Part shown: positions 18,974 to 29,396 of the stretch, in pieces
Position numbering within the stretch: the first letter of the stretch is position 1
Layout: every line of letters starts with the position of its first letter
DNA from: Aliigemmobacter aestuarii
GTDB taxonomy: Bacteria > Pseudomonadota > Alphaproteobacteria > Rhodobacterales > Rhodobacteraceae
DNA length: 64,000 bases
Direction: 5' to 3'
NCBI RefSeq assembly: GCF_004799285.1
Contig: NZ_SSND01000003.1
Location: forward strand, 310,001-374,000
Program-made: the position numbers and the translations under genes
Notes under the pieces: generated by a model
Seen by the model: only the letters and a program-made list of their open reading frames with translations
Told to the model about the DNA's origin: nothing
Database searches by the model: none

Positions 18974-21325
18974 ATGGTGTCGCAGAACGAATCCGGATCG
19001 GGGGCGGATGTGGCGATCAATTCGGCGCGCGCAGGGGCAGAGGGCACGCAGTCGCGTGTCCCATCCGTGCTTTGGCCGATCTCGGCGGTGGCCTTCGGGG
19101 CGGCGGTGGTCGGCCTTCTTGCCACCCAACCGCAGCTTCGCCTGGCGGCCTTTTCCGCCGCGGCAGGTCTGCTGGTGCTTGGACTTGCGGTCGCCGGACT
19201 GGTTCGCTGGCGCGGGCGGATGGATCGGCTGCGGCTGTCGCAACTGGCGCTTCTGACCGAGCAGGACGCAACACCCTGTTTCGCCACCGATTCCACCGGG
19301 CGCATCACGCTCCGCAACGCGGCCGCGCGCCAGAGGTTCGGCATGGCGGATGCCGATACGCTGATCGCGGCACTTGGCGGTTGGTTTGCCAGCCCCGCGG
19401 CGGTGCTGTTCCGCCTGCACTCGCGCGCGCAGCGCACCGGGGCGGCGCGCGAGGATGTGGTGACATCTGCCGGGCATCTGCGTTTGTCGGTCTACCGGAT
19501 CGGGGCCGCGCAATTCGTCTGGCGGATCGAAGAATTCGAGGACAGGCAGGCGCCCGGCCAGGGGGGCGACGGGGTGCATCTGCCGATGCTGGTGGCGAAC
19601 AAGTCCGGGGTCGTCCTTTATGCGAACGAGGCGATGCGCAGGCTTTCCGGAGGGCGGCCGCGGACGCTGCAATCGGTCTTCTCCGGCCCCCTGCCGCCGT
19701 CGGGCGAACTGGTGGATGTGGCCGGGGCGTCGGGGCCGGTACGGGCGGTCCTGGCCGAACTGGCCGGGCCGGGCGAACGGCGCGAGATCTATCTTTTGCC
19801 GGTCAGCCTTGATCCCGCGGCGGAAGAGGCGCCGCAGGCCACCGAATTCGAACATGTCCCGGTGCCCCTTCTGAAACTCGCACCGGAAGGGCTGGTTCGG
19901 GCAATGAACCGGCAGGCGCGCGATCTTCTGGAGCTTGACGATGCGCGGGGTCTCACCTTCGCCGACCTTTTCGAAGGGCTCGGCCGCCCGGTGACGGACT
20001 GGCTTTCCGACGTGGCCGCCGGACGCAACCCCGGCGGAGCCGAGGTGCTGCGCTGTCGCCGGCGCGAGACCGAGGACAGTTTCTTTCAGGTCACGCTTCG
20101 CCGGATCGTCGAACGGGGCCGCAGCGGCGCGGTCGCCGTGCTGAGCGATGCAACCGCCCTCAAGACGCTTGAGGCGCAGTTCATCCAGAGCCAGAAGATG
20201 CAGGCCATCGGCCAGCTTGCCGGCGGGATCGCACATGATTTCAACAACCTGCTGACCGCCATTTCGGGCCATTGCGACCTGTTGCTTCTGCGGCACGACG
20301 CCTCGGATCAGGATTATTCCGATCTGGTCCAGATCCACCAGAACGCCAACCGGGCCGCGGCGCTCGTGCGCCAGCTGCTGGCCTTTTCCCGCAAGCAGAC
20401 GCTGGCGCCCGAATTCATCGACCTTCAGGAAACCCTGTCGGACCTGATGCACCTTCTGAACCGTCTTGTGGGGGAACGGATCACGCTCAAACTGGCGCAT
20501 GCCCCGGGCCTCGGCACGATCCGGGCTGACCGGCGGCAGTTCGAACAGGTGCTGATGAACCTTGTCGTGAACGCGCGTGACGCGATGCCCGAGGGCGGCA
20601 CGATCCGGGTGGAGACAGAGGCGCTGGTTCTTGCGGGCGAAACGCGGCGGGGCAGGGCGCGGATACCGGCCGGCTCCTATGCGGTGATCCGGGTCAGCGA
20701 TACCGGCTGCGGCATCCCGCCCGACCGGATCGACAAGATCTTTGAACCCTTCTTCACCACCAAGCGCCCGGGCGAGGGCACGGGGCTTGGCCTGTCAATG
20801 GCCTATGGCATCGTCAAACAATCGGGCGGCTATATCTTTGCCGACAGCACGCCCGGCGAGGGTTCGGTGTTCGAGGTGATCTTCCCGGTGCATGAGGCTG
20901 CTGACGACCGCCCTGTGGCCCCGCACCCGGAACCGGTCCGCCGACCGATCGCCACCCCCACGGGTGGAGTTGTCCTGCTGGTCGAGGATGAGGCGCCGGT
21001 GCGCGCCTTCGCCTCGCGCGCGCTTCGCCTGCGTGGGTTCACGGTGCTTGAGGCCGAGAATGCCGAGGACGCGCTGCGTACGCTGGAGGACCCGTCGGTC
21101 GCGGTCGACATCTTCGTGACCGATGTGGTGATGCCGGGCATGGACGGGCCATCCTGGGTGCGGCAGGCCCTTCGCGACCGGCCCGATGTGCGGGTGATCT
21201 TCGTCTCGGGCTATGCCGAGGAGGATTTCGCCGATGCCCAGACCCGTATTCCGAACTCTGTTTTCCTGCCCAAGCCCTTCTCGCTCACCGACCTGGCCGA
21301 GACCGTACAGCGCCAGCTGCACTGA
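18974..21325 (+). CDS. cckA: Hybrid sensor histidine kinase CckA
   Basis: A 783-residue hybrid kinase. Two N-terminal membrane segments (about residues 25-70) are followed by PAS-like regions, a HisKA domain with phosphorylated H421 (GGIAHDFNN), an ATPase domain with [10 protein letters not shown] and [15 protein letters not shown] boxes, and a C-terminal receiver with D717 (VTDVVMPG). This architecture and the position ahead of recA are those of CckA, which in alphaproteobacteria passes phosphate through ChpT to CtrA; in Rhodobacterales that pathway controls motility and gene transfer agents. ChpT and CtrA are not in this window. Confidence 0.93.
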   Translation: MVSQNESGSGADVAINSARAGAEGTQSRVPSVLWPISAVAFGAAVVGLLATQPQLRLAAFSAAAGLLVLGLAVAGLVRWRGRMDRLRLSQLALLTEQDATPCFATDSTGRITLRNAAARQRFGMADADTLIAALGGWFASPAAVLFRLHSRAQRTGAAREDVVTSAGHLRLSVYRIGAAQFVWRIEEFEDRQAPGQGGDGVHLPMLVANKSGVVLYANEAMRRLSGGRPRTLQSVFSGPLPPSGELVDVAGASGPVRAVLAELAGPGERREIYLLPVSLDPAAEEAPQATEFEHVPVPLLKLAPEGLVRAMNRQARDLLELDDARGLTFADLFEGLGRPVTDWLSDVAAGRNPGGAEVLRCRRRETEDSFFQVTLRRIVERGRSGAVAVLSDATALKTLEAQFIQSQKMQAIGQLAGGIAHDFNNLLTAISGHCDLLLLRHDASDQDYSDLVQIHQNANRAAALVRQLLAFSRKQTLAPEFIDLQETLSDLMHLLNRLVGERITLKLAHAPGLGTIRADRRQFEQVLMNLVVNARDAMPEGGTIRVETEALVLAGETRRGRARIPAGSYAVIRVSDTGCGIPPDRIDKIFEPFFTTKRPGEGTGLGLSMAYGIVKQSGGYIFADSTPGEGSVFEVIFPVHEAADDRPVAPHPEPVRRPIATPTGGVVLLVEDEAPVRAFASRALRLRGFTVLEAENAEDALRTLEDPSVAVDIFVTDVVMPGMDGPSWVRQALRDRPDVRVIFVSGYAEEDFADAQTRIPNSVFLPKPFSLTDLAETVQRQLH

Positions 21326-21851
21326 GGCCCGCAGGGATGCTGCGAGGGCTGCAAGGGGCGGGGCGGCTGATGGGCCTGGAAAAGGCCCCGGATCCGGCGC
21401 TGGTCGGCCTTTGGTTCGGGGGGAGTGGCGTCCGGCGCCGAGGTCCGGGCGAACCGCCCGCCAAGCAGGCGACCGCACAATCCGTAAGACCGCCCGCCGG
21501 ATGGGCCGCGGCAATGACGGCTGGCCGGGCCGTCGGTAGGCATGCAGCGGGCAGGAAATCGGCTCGACATGAATTCCCGCGCGCACATGCCTGTGGGGCA
21601 GCTTCGCCCCGGCCGTTTCCCGTTCGGGACCCCTTCCAAAGCGCACGGGCCGGGCCACGGGCAGGCCGCGGGCCGGTGACGATGCCTGCGCCACCCGCGG
21701 CAACGGGCGAGGGCACCGCCATGAAAGGCCGCGAGCGGCCCGGATGGCACCGGGTCGCTGAAGGGCTGCCGCGCCGCGCCCGCCGACATTCAGCCCGCCG
21801 ACCCTTAACCGGCAGACCGTGTGGCGCAGGCGTCGCCCGTCTGTGAGGCGA
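21326..21851. other. 526-nt stretch without a recognisable gene
   Basis: The interval between cckA and the convergent sulfotransferase-like gene is GC-rich and contains short stems (for example GGGGCAGCTTCGCCCC near 21597) but no convincing gene. An open frame of 169 codons across it has an arginine/proline/alanine-rich product without domains and looks like GC-driven read-through. No tRNA, tmRNA or SRP RNA signature was found. Confidence 0.5.
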
Positions 21852-22445
21852 TCAGTCGCGGATCGCGGCGTAGATCTCGAAATCCGCCTTCAGATACCGC
21901 CTGAGCAGGTCTTCGGTGGCGCCCGAAAGGTCGGTATCGCCTTCGGGCGAAACATTCACGCGTGGCAAAGTGATCGCACATCCCAGCCGGTCTTCGAGGA
22001 AATCGACGAAACTGTCGATCGCCTCATAGCGGAAAAGCCGCGTCAGCCCCTTGCCGTTGCGCGGCTTGAAGAACTGCGCCTGCGACCCTACGGCGGCGAA
22101 TTCCGGCGGCTCCTCGGCGCAATAGGCCCGCACGAATTCGTCAAAGGTGATCCCCTGCGTGGACCGACGCGGATCGGTGATGTCATCGCGCTGGCGGTAA
22201 CGGTACCATGACGAAAGCCAGCTGCGCGGCTCGCGCATCACGGCGACGACGTCGAATTCCTGCCCCGAGGAAACTTCGAGATAGGGCGCGATGAACCGGT
22301 GATAACGCATCACGGTCGTGTGCTTGAGGATCGGCGGGCGCTGGATGCTGAGAGCGGCCAGCGATTCGAGCGCGCTTTCGATCGCCGTCGTCCCCGTCTT
22401 GGGTGTCGCGAGGAAAGCCAGACGTTGTTCCCAGAATACCAGCAT
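21852..22445 (-). CDS. Sulfotransferase-like protein
   Basis: A 197-residue protein with the PAPS 5'-phosphosulfate-binding loop (TPKTGTTAIES, close to the N-terminus) and a 3'-phosphate-binding-like REPRSWLSSWYRYR segment, both as in the cytoplasmic/Golgi-type sulfotransferase fold. It would move a sulfuryl group from PAPS to a glycan or other acceptor. The start at 22445 places the loop near the N-terminus as usual; a longer frame begins at 22568 but adds an arginine-rich extension running into the recA promoter region. It reads away from recA. Confidence 0.75.
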   Translation of the reverse strand: MLVFWEQRLAFLATPKTGTTAIESALESLAALSIQRPPILKHTTVMRYHRFIAPYLEVSSGQEFDVVAVMREPRSWLSSWYRYRQRDDITDPRRSTQGITFDEFVRAYCAEEPPEFAAVGSQAQFFKPRNGKGLTRLFRYEAIDSFVDFLEDRLGCAITLPRVNVSPEGDTDLSGATEDLLRRYLKADFEIYAAIRD

Positions 22446-22542
22446 CGCTGCCCCTTTTTTCCACCTGCGGCCTCTCTGGGCCCTGCGGCGTAAACTAGCT
22501 GTTAACCGAAACCGGAAAAAGCTGCTTTCTAAGAGAAAAGGA

Positions 22543-22571
22543 TTGAAATGTTCCTGTTTTGTGCTCATAAG
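22543..22571 (+). promoter_or_regulatory. Candidate recA promoter
   Basis: TTGAAA (22543-22548), 17-nt spacer, CATAAG (22566-22571), 69 nt before the recA start. The candidate SOS box overlaps the downstream edge. Confidence 0.5.
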
Positions 22572-22585
22572 AACGGGAACGGAAC
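22571..22585. promoter_or_regulatory. Candidate SOS (LexA) box of recA
   Basis: GAAC-N7-GAAC on the plus strand, which is GTTC-N7-GTTC on the minus strand, the direct-repeat LexA site of alphaproteobacteria. An imperfect GTTC-N7-GTGC lies upstream at 22550-22564 within the promoter spacer. Confidence 0.65.
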
Positions 22586-22639
22586 GGAAACAAATGCATC
22601 ATTGCTGGCCGCGCGCGGCTGTGGAATAAGGATCGGGAA

Positions 22640-23713
22640 ATGGCAGTGGCGAACCTCCTCGACTTGAAGGACAAGCGCGAAATGGACAAGCAGAAGGCGC
22701 TGGAAAGCGCGCTCCAGCAGATCGAACGTCAGTTCGGCAAGGGCTCGATCATGAAGCTCGGCGCCGACAACCCGGTGATGGAGATCGAGGCCACGTCGAC
22801 CGGTTCGCTGGGGCTCGACATCGCCCTGGGGATCGGTGGCCTGCCCAAGGGCCGCATCGTGGAAATCTATGGCCCGGAAAGCTCGGGCAAGACGACGCTC
22901 ACGCTGCATGTGGTGGCCGAGGAACAGAAGAAGGGCGGCGTCTGCGCCTTCGTCGACGCCGAACATGCGCTTGATCCGCAGTATGCCCGCAAGCTGGGCG
23001 TCAACCTCGATGAGCTTCTGATCAGCCAGCCCGACACCGGCGAACAGGCGCTGGAAATCGTGGATACGCTGGTGCGGTCGGGCGCGGTCAGCCTGATCGT
23101 CGTGGATTCGGTCGCCGCGCTGACCCCGAAATCGGAACTGGAAGGCGACATGGGTGATGCACAGGTCGGCGCCCAGGCCCGCCTGATGAGCCAGGCCATG
23201 CGCAAGCTGACCGCCTCGATCGGCCGGTCGAACTGCATGGTGATCTTCATCAACCAGATCCGCATGAAGATCGGCGTGATGTTCGGCAGCCCCGAAACCA
23301 CCACCGGCGGCAATGCGCTGAAATTCTATGCCAGTGTCCGGCTCGACATCCGCCGGATCGGCTCGATCAAGGAACGGGATGAGGTCGTGGGCAACACCAC
23401 CCGCGTCAAGGTGGTGAAGAACAAGGTCGCACCGCCCTTCAAGCAGGTGGAATTCGACATCATGTATGGCGAAGGCATCTCGAAGACGGGGGAACTGATC
23501 GACATCGGCGTGAAGGCCGGCGTGGTCGAGAAATCGGGCAGCTGGTATTCCTATGGCGATGAACGGATCGGCCAGGGCCGCGAAAACGCCAAGCTGTTCC
23601 TCAAGCAGAACCCGTCCGTCGCGATGGAGATCGAGGACAAGATCCGCGCGGCGAACGGGCTGGATTTCCACATGGAAGGCGGCGCGGACGACGCCGAGGT
23701 CCTGGATACCTGA
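22640..23713 (+). CDS. recA: Recombinase RecA
   Basis: A 357-residue RecA, which forms filaments on single-stranded DNA for strand exchange and stimulates LexA self-cleavage. Walker [10 protein letters not shown], the [11 protein letters not shown]-type region ([11 protein letters not shown]), the [12 protein letters not shown] motif and the acidic C-terminal tail are canonical. A promoter-like element and a GTTC-N7-GTTC-type box stand directly upstream, consistent with damage-inducible control. A strong intrinsic terminator follows at 23778. Confidence 0.98.
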   Translation: MAVANLLDLKDKREMDKQKALESALQQIERQFGKGSIMKLGADNPVMEIEATSTGSLGLDIALGIGGLPKGRIVEIYGPESSGKTTLTLHVVAEEQKKGGVCAFVDAEHALDPQYARKLGVNLDELLISQPDTGEQALEIVDTLVRSGAVSLIVVDSVAALTPKSELEGDMGDAQVGAQARLMSQAMRKLTASIGRSNCMVIFINQIRMKIGVMFGSPETTTGGNALKFYASVRLDIRRIGSIKERDEVVGNTTRVKVVKNKVAPPFKQVEFDIMYGEGISKTGELIDIGVKAGVVEKSGSWYSYGDERIGQGRENAKLFLKQNPSVAMEIEDKIRAANGLDFHMEGGADDAEVLDT

Positions 23714-23777
23714 CCGCGCGCCGACGTCGCCCTGTGACAGGCGGACGACCGCCGGGCAGCAGTCATGACAAGGGGCA

Positions 23778-23810
23778 GGGCCGGGGGAAGACCCCGGCCC
23801 TTTTCCTTTT
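23778..23810 (+). terminator. Intrinsic terminator of recA
   Basis: Perfect 9-bp stem GGGCCGGGG (23778-23786) with CCCCGGCCC (23792-23800), 5-nt loop, then TTTTCCTTTT. Confidence 0.85.
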
Positions 23811-24015
23811 CCGCATGCGTGGCGGCAATAGGCCTTGCCCGATACCGCAGGCACGCGGATACTTCCCCGCATGACATGGTAACGGTGTGGTCCTTCGAAG
23901 GGGCGATTTCGAAGAGGCGGATCCGGCGGGTACGATTTGATCTGGCGCGCCTTCGGCGAGAACGTTTGCAGCTGGCGCCATTTCGTCTGACGGGATTTCA
24001 GAAAGCGGGCATTCG

Positions 24016-24822
24016 ATGGGCGTCTACCAGGTTCTCAGATCGGCACGGCGGGCCGCCTCAAACCGGATCGCGTTGCCGCTCAGGGCGGGCTGGAACCGTC
24101 TTCTGGCGCTGACCCCCGCCGCGCCCGGATTTGTCGGCGCCTTTCCTGACCATGCCACCGCCATGGCGCATGTGCCGAAGGGCCGCCTTGCCGGCTATGA
24201 CCATGATGCGGTGGCCGACACCTCGTTCCTGCGCATGTGTCAGGTCCAGAGCCACGATTACCCTGTCCTGTACTGGCTGCACCGCCACCTTCTGCCGGGC
24301 CAGCATGTGCTGGATTACGGCGGGCACATGGGGACGAAATACATCGCCTTCGCCCCCTACCTGCCGCTGACCGAAGCGACATGGACCGTGATCGACCTGC
24401 CGGCGATCATGGGGGCCGCCGCTGCCCGGCAGGCGGCCGGGGATATCCCGGCGGAGATCCGGTTTCTCAGCGATCCCTCGGCGGCCGCGCCTGCGGATAT
24501 CCTGCTGGCGTCGGGTCTGTTCCAGTATCTGGATGTGCCGCTGGCGACGCTTTTTTCGCGGCTGGGGCAAAGGCCGCGGGTCGCGATCTTCAACAAGGTG
24601 GCCACGCGCGAGGGCCCTTCGGTCACGACGCTGGAAAAGATCGGCCCGGCCCGGGTGCCCTATCAGTTCCGCAACCGTGCCGGGTTCGAGGCGGAAATCG
24701 CGGCGCTCGGCTACCGGATCGTGGATCGCTGGGACATCCCGGCGCTGAGCCATGTGATCGACACGCATCCGGCGCTCGGCCCGAGCCGGAGCCTCGGCTA
24801 CGTCCTCGAACGCGACGGGTAA
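24016..24822 (+). CDS. TIGR04325-type putative methyltransferase
   Basis: A 268-residue SAM-dependent methyltransferase-like protein. The SAM loop is VLDYGGHMGTKYIAF (near residue 98), followed by an acidic strand end (TVIDLPAI) and a DILLASGLFQYLDV segment; the C-terminus carries RNRAGFEAEIAALGY. This pattern matches the TIGR04325 (LIC12133) family often found in surface-polysaccharide loci, but here it stands alone between recA and alaS. The acceptor is unknown. Its presence, with the sulfotransferase-like gene on the other side of recA, suggests glycan-modifying accessory genes in this neighbourhood. Confidence 0.75.
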   Translation: MGVYQVLRSARRAASNRIALPLRAGWNRLLALTPAAPGFVGAFPDHATAMAHVPKGRLAGYDHDAVADTSFLRMCQVQSHDYPVLYWLHRHLLPGQHVLDYGGHMGTKYIAFAPYLPLTEATWTVIDLPAIMGAAAARQAAGDIPAEIRFLSDPSAAAPADILLASGLFQYLDVPLATLFSRLGQRPRVAIFNKVATREGPSVTTLEKIGPARVPYQFRNRAGFEAEIAALGYRIVDRWDIPALSHVIDTHPALGPSRSLGYVLERDG

Positions 24823-24960
24823 GGGCGGCGCCGTCCCGGTCGGCGGCCGGGGCAGGGCGGGCCAGGCCGAAAGGAACGTCCGGGCGCAGTGGACAGCCGC
24901 GCCAAGCAAGGCTAAAGGGAGGGCAAACCGCAGGAATTCCGCCCCGAAAGGCCCCATGTC

Positions 24961-27624
24961 ATGGCGTCCCTGAACGACATCCGCTCTACCTTCCTCGATT
25001 TCTTCGCGCGCAACGGTCACCGGATCGTGGAGTCGTCCCCGCTTGTCCCGCGCAACGACCCGACGCTGATGTTCACCAACTCGGGCATGGTTCAGTTCAA
25101 GAACCTCTTCACCGGGGTCGAGACGCGCGATTACACCCGCGCCACGACCGCGCAGAAATGCGTCCGCGCGGGCGGCAAGCACAATGACCTCGACAACGTG
25201 GGCTATACCGCGCGGCACCATACGTTCTTTGAAATGCTGGGCAATTTCAGCTTCGGCGACTATTTCAAGGAAACCGCAATCCCGCTGGCGTGGGAACTGC
25301 TGACGAAGGATTTCGGCATCCCGAAGGACCGGCTTCTGGTTACGGTCTATCACACCGACGACGAGGCTGCCGATATCTGGAAGAAGGTCGGCGGGTTCAG
25401 CGACGACCGGATCATCCGCATCCCGACGAATGACAATTTCTGGATGATGGGCCCGACCGGCCCCTGCGGCCCCTGCACGGAAATCTTCTTTGACCACGGC
25501 GACCATATCTGGGGCGGTCCGCCCGGCAGCGCCGAGGAGGATGGCGACCGGTACATCGAGATCTGGAACAACGTCTTCATGCAGTTCGAACAGTTCGAGG
25601 ACGGCTCGCGCCGCGAACTGGAGGCGAAGTCGATCGACACCGGCATGGGGCTGGAACGGATCGGCGCGCTGTTGCAGGGCAAGCATGACAACTATGACAC
25701 CGACCTCATGCGCAGCCTTATCGAGGCCAGCGCCCATGTCACCAGCCAGGACCCGGACGGGCCGGGCAAGACGCATCACCGGGTGATCGCCGACCACCTG
25801 AGATCGACCTCGTTCCTGATCGCCGACGGGGTGATGCCCTCGAACGAAGGCCGGGGCTATGTGCTGCGGCGGATCATGCGGCGGGCGATGCGGCATGCGC
25901 ATATGCTGGGCGCAAAGGACCCGGTGATGCACCGTCTGGTGCCCGCGCTGGTGCGCCAGATGGGCGCGGCCTACCCGGAACTGACCCGCGCGCAGGCGCT
26001 GATCGAAGAGACGCTGAAGCTAGAGGAAACCCGCTTCAAGCAGACGCTGGATCGCGGCCTGAAGCTTCTGGACGAAGAACTGGGCGGCCTCTCGGAAGGG
26101 GCCGAACTGCCGGGGCAGACGGCGTTCAAGCTCTATGATACCTACGGCTTCCCGCTGGACCTGACGCAGGACGCGCTGCGCGAAAAGGGCCGGGCGGTGG
26201 ACGTCGCGGGCTTTGATGCCGCAATGGAGGAACAGCGCGCCAAGGCACGGGCCTCGTGGGCGGGATCGGGCGAGGCCAAGGACGCCGCGATCTGGTTCGA
26301 ACTGGCCGAACGGCACGGGGCGACCGAGTTTCTGGGCTATGACACCGAAATCGCCGAAGGCCAGATCCTCGCGCTGGTGCGCGATGGGGCCGAGGCCGGC
26401 GAGGCCGCGGCCGGAACCGCCGTGCAGGTCGTGGTGAACCAGACGCCGTTCTATGCCGAGAGCGGCGGCCAGGTGGGCGACACCGGCTTCATCCGCACCG
26501 ACACCGGGCTTGCCGAGGTGACGGACACGAAGAAATCGGCCGGCGTCTTCATCCATGTCGCGACCGTCCGCGAGGGCAGCATCCTGCGCGGCCAGCCCGC
26601 GAAACTGGAAGTGTCGCACAGCCGCCGCCGGGCGATCCGCGCCAACCATTCAGCCACCCACCTTCTGCACGAGGCGCTGCGCCGCGCGCTTGGCGATCAT
26701 GTGGCGCAGCGGGGCAGCCTGAACGCGCCCGACCGCCTGCGGTTCGACTTCAGCCATTCCAAGGCGCTGTCGGCGGCGGAACTGGCGCAGGTCGAGGCCG
26801 AGGTGAACGCCTTCATCCGCCAGAACGGCAGTGTGGAAACCCGGATCATGACGCCCGACGACGCGCGGGCCCTGGGGGCGCAGGCGCTGTTCGGCGAGAA
26901 ATACGGCGACGAGGTCCGCGTGGTGTCGATGGGCAGCCTGCCCGGATCGGGCAAGGGTGCGGATGGCAACACCTTCAGCCTGGAACTCTGCGGCGGCACG
27001 CATGTGTCCCGCCTGGGCGAGATCGGGCTTTGCGTGATCCTGGGCGACAGCGCCTCGTCCGCGGGGATCCGCCGGATCGAGGCGCTGACCGGCGAAGGGG
27101 CGTTGGCGCATCTGAACGACCAGATGCGCAAACTTGCCGATGTGGCCGCGGTGCTGAAGGTGACGCCGGCGGAACTGGCCGATCGGGCGCGCGCGCTTCT
27201 GGATGAACGGAAGCGGCTGGAAAACGAGGTGGCGCAATTGCGCCGCGAGGTCGCCATGGGCGGCGGCAAGGCCGAGACGGCAGGCCCCGAGGCATTGGGG
27301 AACGGGCTGATGTTCCGCGCCCAGGTTCTGAACGGCGTTTCGGGGAAGGACCTGCCCGCCATCATCGACGAGATGAAGGCCGAAGGCTGGGACGGGGCGA
27401 TCCTGCTGGCCGCCGAGAATGACGGCAAGGTTGCGGTCGCCGCCGGTGTGACGGCCGGGGCCGTGGGCCGGGTGTCGGCGGTGGACGTGCTGCGCGCCGC
27501 GATCGCGGCCCTTGGCGGCAAGGGCGGCGGCGGCCGCCCCGATCTGGCCCAGGGCGGCGCGCCGGGGCTTGATCAGTTCGACGCCGCGCGGCAGGCTGCG
27601 CTTGATGTCGTGAAAGGAGCCTGA
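24961..27624 (+). CDS. alaS: Alanyl-tRNA synthetase
   Basis: An 887-residue AlaRS that charges tRNA-Ala. The class II catalytic core occupies the N-terminal half ([18 protein letters not shown] motif 2 region), and the editing site that clears Ser/Gly-tRNA-Ala has its metal ligands H563, H567 (ANHSATH) and C677, H681 (CGGTH). The C-terminal C-Ala region ends with a glycine-rich [15 protein letters not shown] stretch. Length and order are normal. It is followed after 3 nt by the DUF1330 gene. Confidence 0.98.
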   Translation: MASLNDIRSTFLDFFARNGHRIVESSPLVPRNDPTLMFTNSGMVQFKNLFTGVETRDYTRATTAQKCVRAGGKHNDLDNVGYTARHHTFFEMLGNFSFGDYFKETAIPLAWELLTKDFGIPKDRLLVTVYHTDDEAADIWKKVGGFSDDRIIRIPTNDNFWMMGPTGPCGPCTEIFFDHGDHIWGGPPGSAEEDGDRYIEIWNNVFMQFEQFEDGSRRELEAKSIDTGMGLERIGALLQGKHDNYDTDLMRSLIEASAHVTSQDPDGPGKTHHRVIADHLRSTSFLIADGVMPSNEGRGYVLRRIMRRAMRHAHMLGAKDPVMHRLVPALVRQMGAAYPELTRAQALIEETLKLEETRFKQTLDRGLKLLDEELGGLSEGAELPGQTAFKLYDTYGFPLDLTQDALREKGRAVDVAGFDAAMEEQRAKARASWAGSGEAKDAAIWFELAERHGATEFLGYDTEIAEGQILALVRDGAEAGEAAAGTAVQVVVNQTPFYAESGGQVGDTGFIRTDTGLAEVTDTKKSAGVFIHVATVREGSILRGQPAKLEVSHSRRRAIRANHSATHLLHEALRRALGDHVAQRGSLNAPDRLRFDFSHSKALSAAELAQVEAEVNAFIRQNGSVETRIMTPDDARALGAQALFGEKYGDEVRVVSMGSLPGSGKGADGNTFSLELCGGTHVSRLGEIGLCVILGDSASSAGIRRIEALTGEGALAHLNDQMRKLADVAAVLKVTPAELADRARALLDERKRLENEVAQLRREVAMGGGKAETAGPEALGNGLMFRAQVLNGVSGKDLPAIIDEMKAEGWDGAILLAAENDGKVAVAAGVTAGAVGRVSAVDVLRAAIAALGGKGGGGRPDLAQGGAPGLDQFDAARQAALDVVKGA

Positions 27625-27627
27625 CCC

Positions 27628-27918
27628 ATGCCGACCGCCCTCTGGATCGCCCATGTCGAAGTGACCGATGCCGAGGCCTATGGCCGCTATGCGCAGGGTG
27701 CGACCGGGGCCATCGCGGCCCATGGCGGCGTGTTCCTCGCGCGCGGCGGGCGCTATGTGCAGCTGGAAGGCAATGATCGGCCGCGCAATGTCGTGGCCCG
27801 CTTTCCCAGCCTCGAGGCGGCGGTCGCCTGCTACAACAGCCCCGAATACCAGGCCGCGCTGGCCCATGCCAAAGGCGCCAGCGTGCGTGATCTCGTCGTG
27901 GTTGAAGAAAGCGCCTGA
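27628..27918 (+). CDS. DUF1330 domain-containing protein
   Basis: A 96-residue dimeric alpha/beta-barrel (ferredoxin-like) protein of the DUF1330 family, recognised from ALWIAHVEVTDAEAYGRYAQ and the central GGxFLARGG strand. No catalytic function is established for the family. It begins 3 nt after the alaS stop, so it is cotranscribed with alaS, and ends at a perfect terminator hairpin shared with the convergent Lrp gene. Confidence 0.88.
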   Translation: MPTALWIAHVEVTDAEAYGRYAQGATGAIAAHGGVFLARGGRYVQLEGNDRPRNVVARFPSLEAAVACYNSPEYQAALAHAKGASVRDLVVVEESA

Positions 27919-27922
27919 AGCC

Positions 27923-27947
27923 GAAGATTTTTCTGCGAAAAATCTTC
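27923..27947. terminator. Bidirectional terminator hairpin between DUF1330 and Lrp genes
   Basis: Perfect 10-bp stem GAAGATTTTT (27923-27932) with AAAAATCTTC (27938-27947), loop CTGCG. The A/T ends of the stem can give a U-run in either direction. Confidence 0.7.
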
Positions 27948-27970
27948 CCCAGCCTACTTTCGGCGCGGGC

Positions 27971-28429
27971 CTAGAGCGGCAGAGCCGTCGTGTCCTTGAT
28001 TTCTTCCATGACGAAACTGGCCGAAACATCGTGCAACTCGACGCGACCGACAAGGTCGCGATAAAGCCGGTCATAGGCTTTCACATCCGCCACACGGGCG
28101 CGGATCAGGTAATCAAGATCCCCCGTCATCCGGTAGGCGCCCAGGATCTCGGGCATGTCGCGCGTGGCCTGGGCAAAGCGTTCCAGCCAGTCGGGGGCAT
28201 GACGGTCGGTCCGGATCAGCATGAAGACGGTCAGGCCAAGCCCCACCTTCTCGGCATCCAGAAGCGCAACGCGGGCGCGCAGCACGCCCCTGTCCTCCAG
28301 CGCCTTCACCCGGCGCCATACGGCATTGCGTGACAGGCCGACCCGGTCACCCAGATCTTCCAGCGACAGGCCTGCATCGCGCTGAAGCAGGGTCAGTATA
28401 CGGCGGTCAAGGTGGTCGAGTTTCTCCAT
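27971..28429 (-). CDS. Lrp/AsnC family transcriptional regulator
   Basis: A 152-residue feast/famine regulator with an N-terminal helix-turn-helix (LDHLDRRILTLLQRDAGLSL, then GLSRNAVWRRVKALEDRGV) and a C-terminal RAM (alpha/beta) ligand-binding domain including GAYRMTGDLDYLIRARV. It is convergent with alaS-DUF1330 and reads away from the class II GATase gene, sharing the 136-nt divergent region at 28430-28565. It likely binds an amino acid, but which one cannot be told. Confidence 0.92.
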   Translation of the reverse strand: MEKLDHLDRRILTLLQRDAGLSLEDLGDRVGLSRNAVWRRVKALEDRGVLRARVALLDAEKVGLGLTVFMLIRTDRHAPDWLERFAQATRDMPEILGAYRMTGDLDYLIRARVADVKAYDRLYRDLVGRVELHDVSASFVMEEIKDTTALPL

Positions 28430-28565
28430 CCCGTCGGATTTAGCGGGAAATCTTCACATCCGGAACCCGCAATCTCCGTGCAAAGGTGATGCAATTCGAT
28501 CCGGCCTTTGGTAGAATTCGGTCAAGGCCCGGAAAAACGGGCATTTGGCGGAATGAGGCGGGATC

Positions 28566-29360
28566 ATGTGTCGTTGGGCAGCCTATATCGGGGCGCCGAT
28601 CTTTCTTGAGGAAATCATCAGCCGTCCGGGTCATTCGCTGATCCATCAGAGCCATTGCGCCACCCAGTGCCATTCCGCGATCAATGCGGACGGGTTCGGC
28701 GTGGCCTGGTACGGAGAGCGGCCGGAACCGGGCCTGTACCGCGATGTCATGCCGGCCTGGTCCGATCCGAACCTGCGCAGCCTGACGGCGCAGGTCCGCT
28801 CCGGCCTGTTCCTGGCGCATGTGCGCGCCTCGACCGGCACGGCGACCAGCCGCAACAACTGTCATCCCTTCGCGGTTGGCCGGTGGTGTTTCATGCACAA
28901 CGGGCAGGTGGGCGGCTATGACGGGTTCCGCCGCTGCGCCGAAATGCTGATCCCGGATGAGCTTTACCCGTTCCGGCGGGGCGCAACGGACAGCGAGGCG
29001 TTGTTCCTCGCCGCCCTGGCCGAGGGCCTTGACCGCGATCCGAAGGGCGCTCTGGCGCGTGCCGTCGCCCGGCTGGAGGCGCTGAGCCGCGAAAAGGGTA
29101 CCGCACCCCACATGCGCCTGACGGCTGCGTTTTCCGATGGCCGTCGCCTTTATGCCGTCCGCCACGCGACCGACGACCATGCGCCGACGCTTTATCACCG
29201 CTGGTCCGAGACGCGGCAGGGCCGGGCGGTCGTGTCCGAACCGCTCGAGACGGACGAGGACGGCTGGCAAGAGATCCCGCCGGGCAGCTTCTGCACTTTC
29301 GAGGGCGACGAGGTCCATGTCGAACCCTTCGCACCCTCAACTTTGGCCCGGGCCGCCTGA
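28566..29360 (+). CDS. Class II glutamine amidotransferase (YafJ-like)
   Basis: A 264-residue Ntn-type amidotransferase. The nucleophile is C2 (MCRWAAYIG), exposed after removal of the initiator methionine; the glutamine-binding HVRASTGTATSRNNCHPF and the FMHNGQVGGY loop are as in YafJ/EgtC-like proteins. No ergothioneine genes lie next to it, so EgtC is not assigned. It is divergent from the Lrp-type regulator and ends in its own terminator hairpin (29368-29391), followed by repeat copy C. Confidence 0.88.
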   Translation: MCRWAAYIGAPIFLEEIISRPGHSLIHQSHCATQCHSAINADGFGVAWYGERPEPGLYRDVMPAWSDPNLRSLTAQVRSGLFLAHVRASTGTATSRNNCHPFAVGRWCFMHNGQVGGYDGFRRCAEMLIPDELYPFRRGATDSEALFLAALAEGLDRDPKGALARAVARLEALSREKGTAPHMRLTAAFSDGRRLYAVRHATDDHAPTLYHRWSETRQGRAVVSEPLETDEDGWQEIPPGSFCTFEGDEVHVEPFAPSTLARAA

Positions 29361-29367
29361 ACGCGGA

Positions 29368-29396
29368 AAGGCCGCCCGGGGTGGCGGCCTTGCTTT
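29368..29396 (+). terminator. Intrinsic terminator of the class II GATase gene
   Basis: Stem AAGGCCGCC (29368-29376) with GGCGGCCTT (29383-29391), 6-nt loop, then TGCTTTT. Confidence 0.75.

Noticed and set aside
24823-24960. An RNase P RNA fragment before alaS
   Set aside because: Sequences such as CGTCCGGGCGC and GGGCAAACC look similar, but the region is far too short and lacks the remaining conserved segments.
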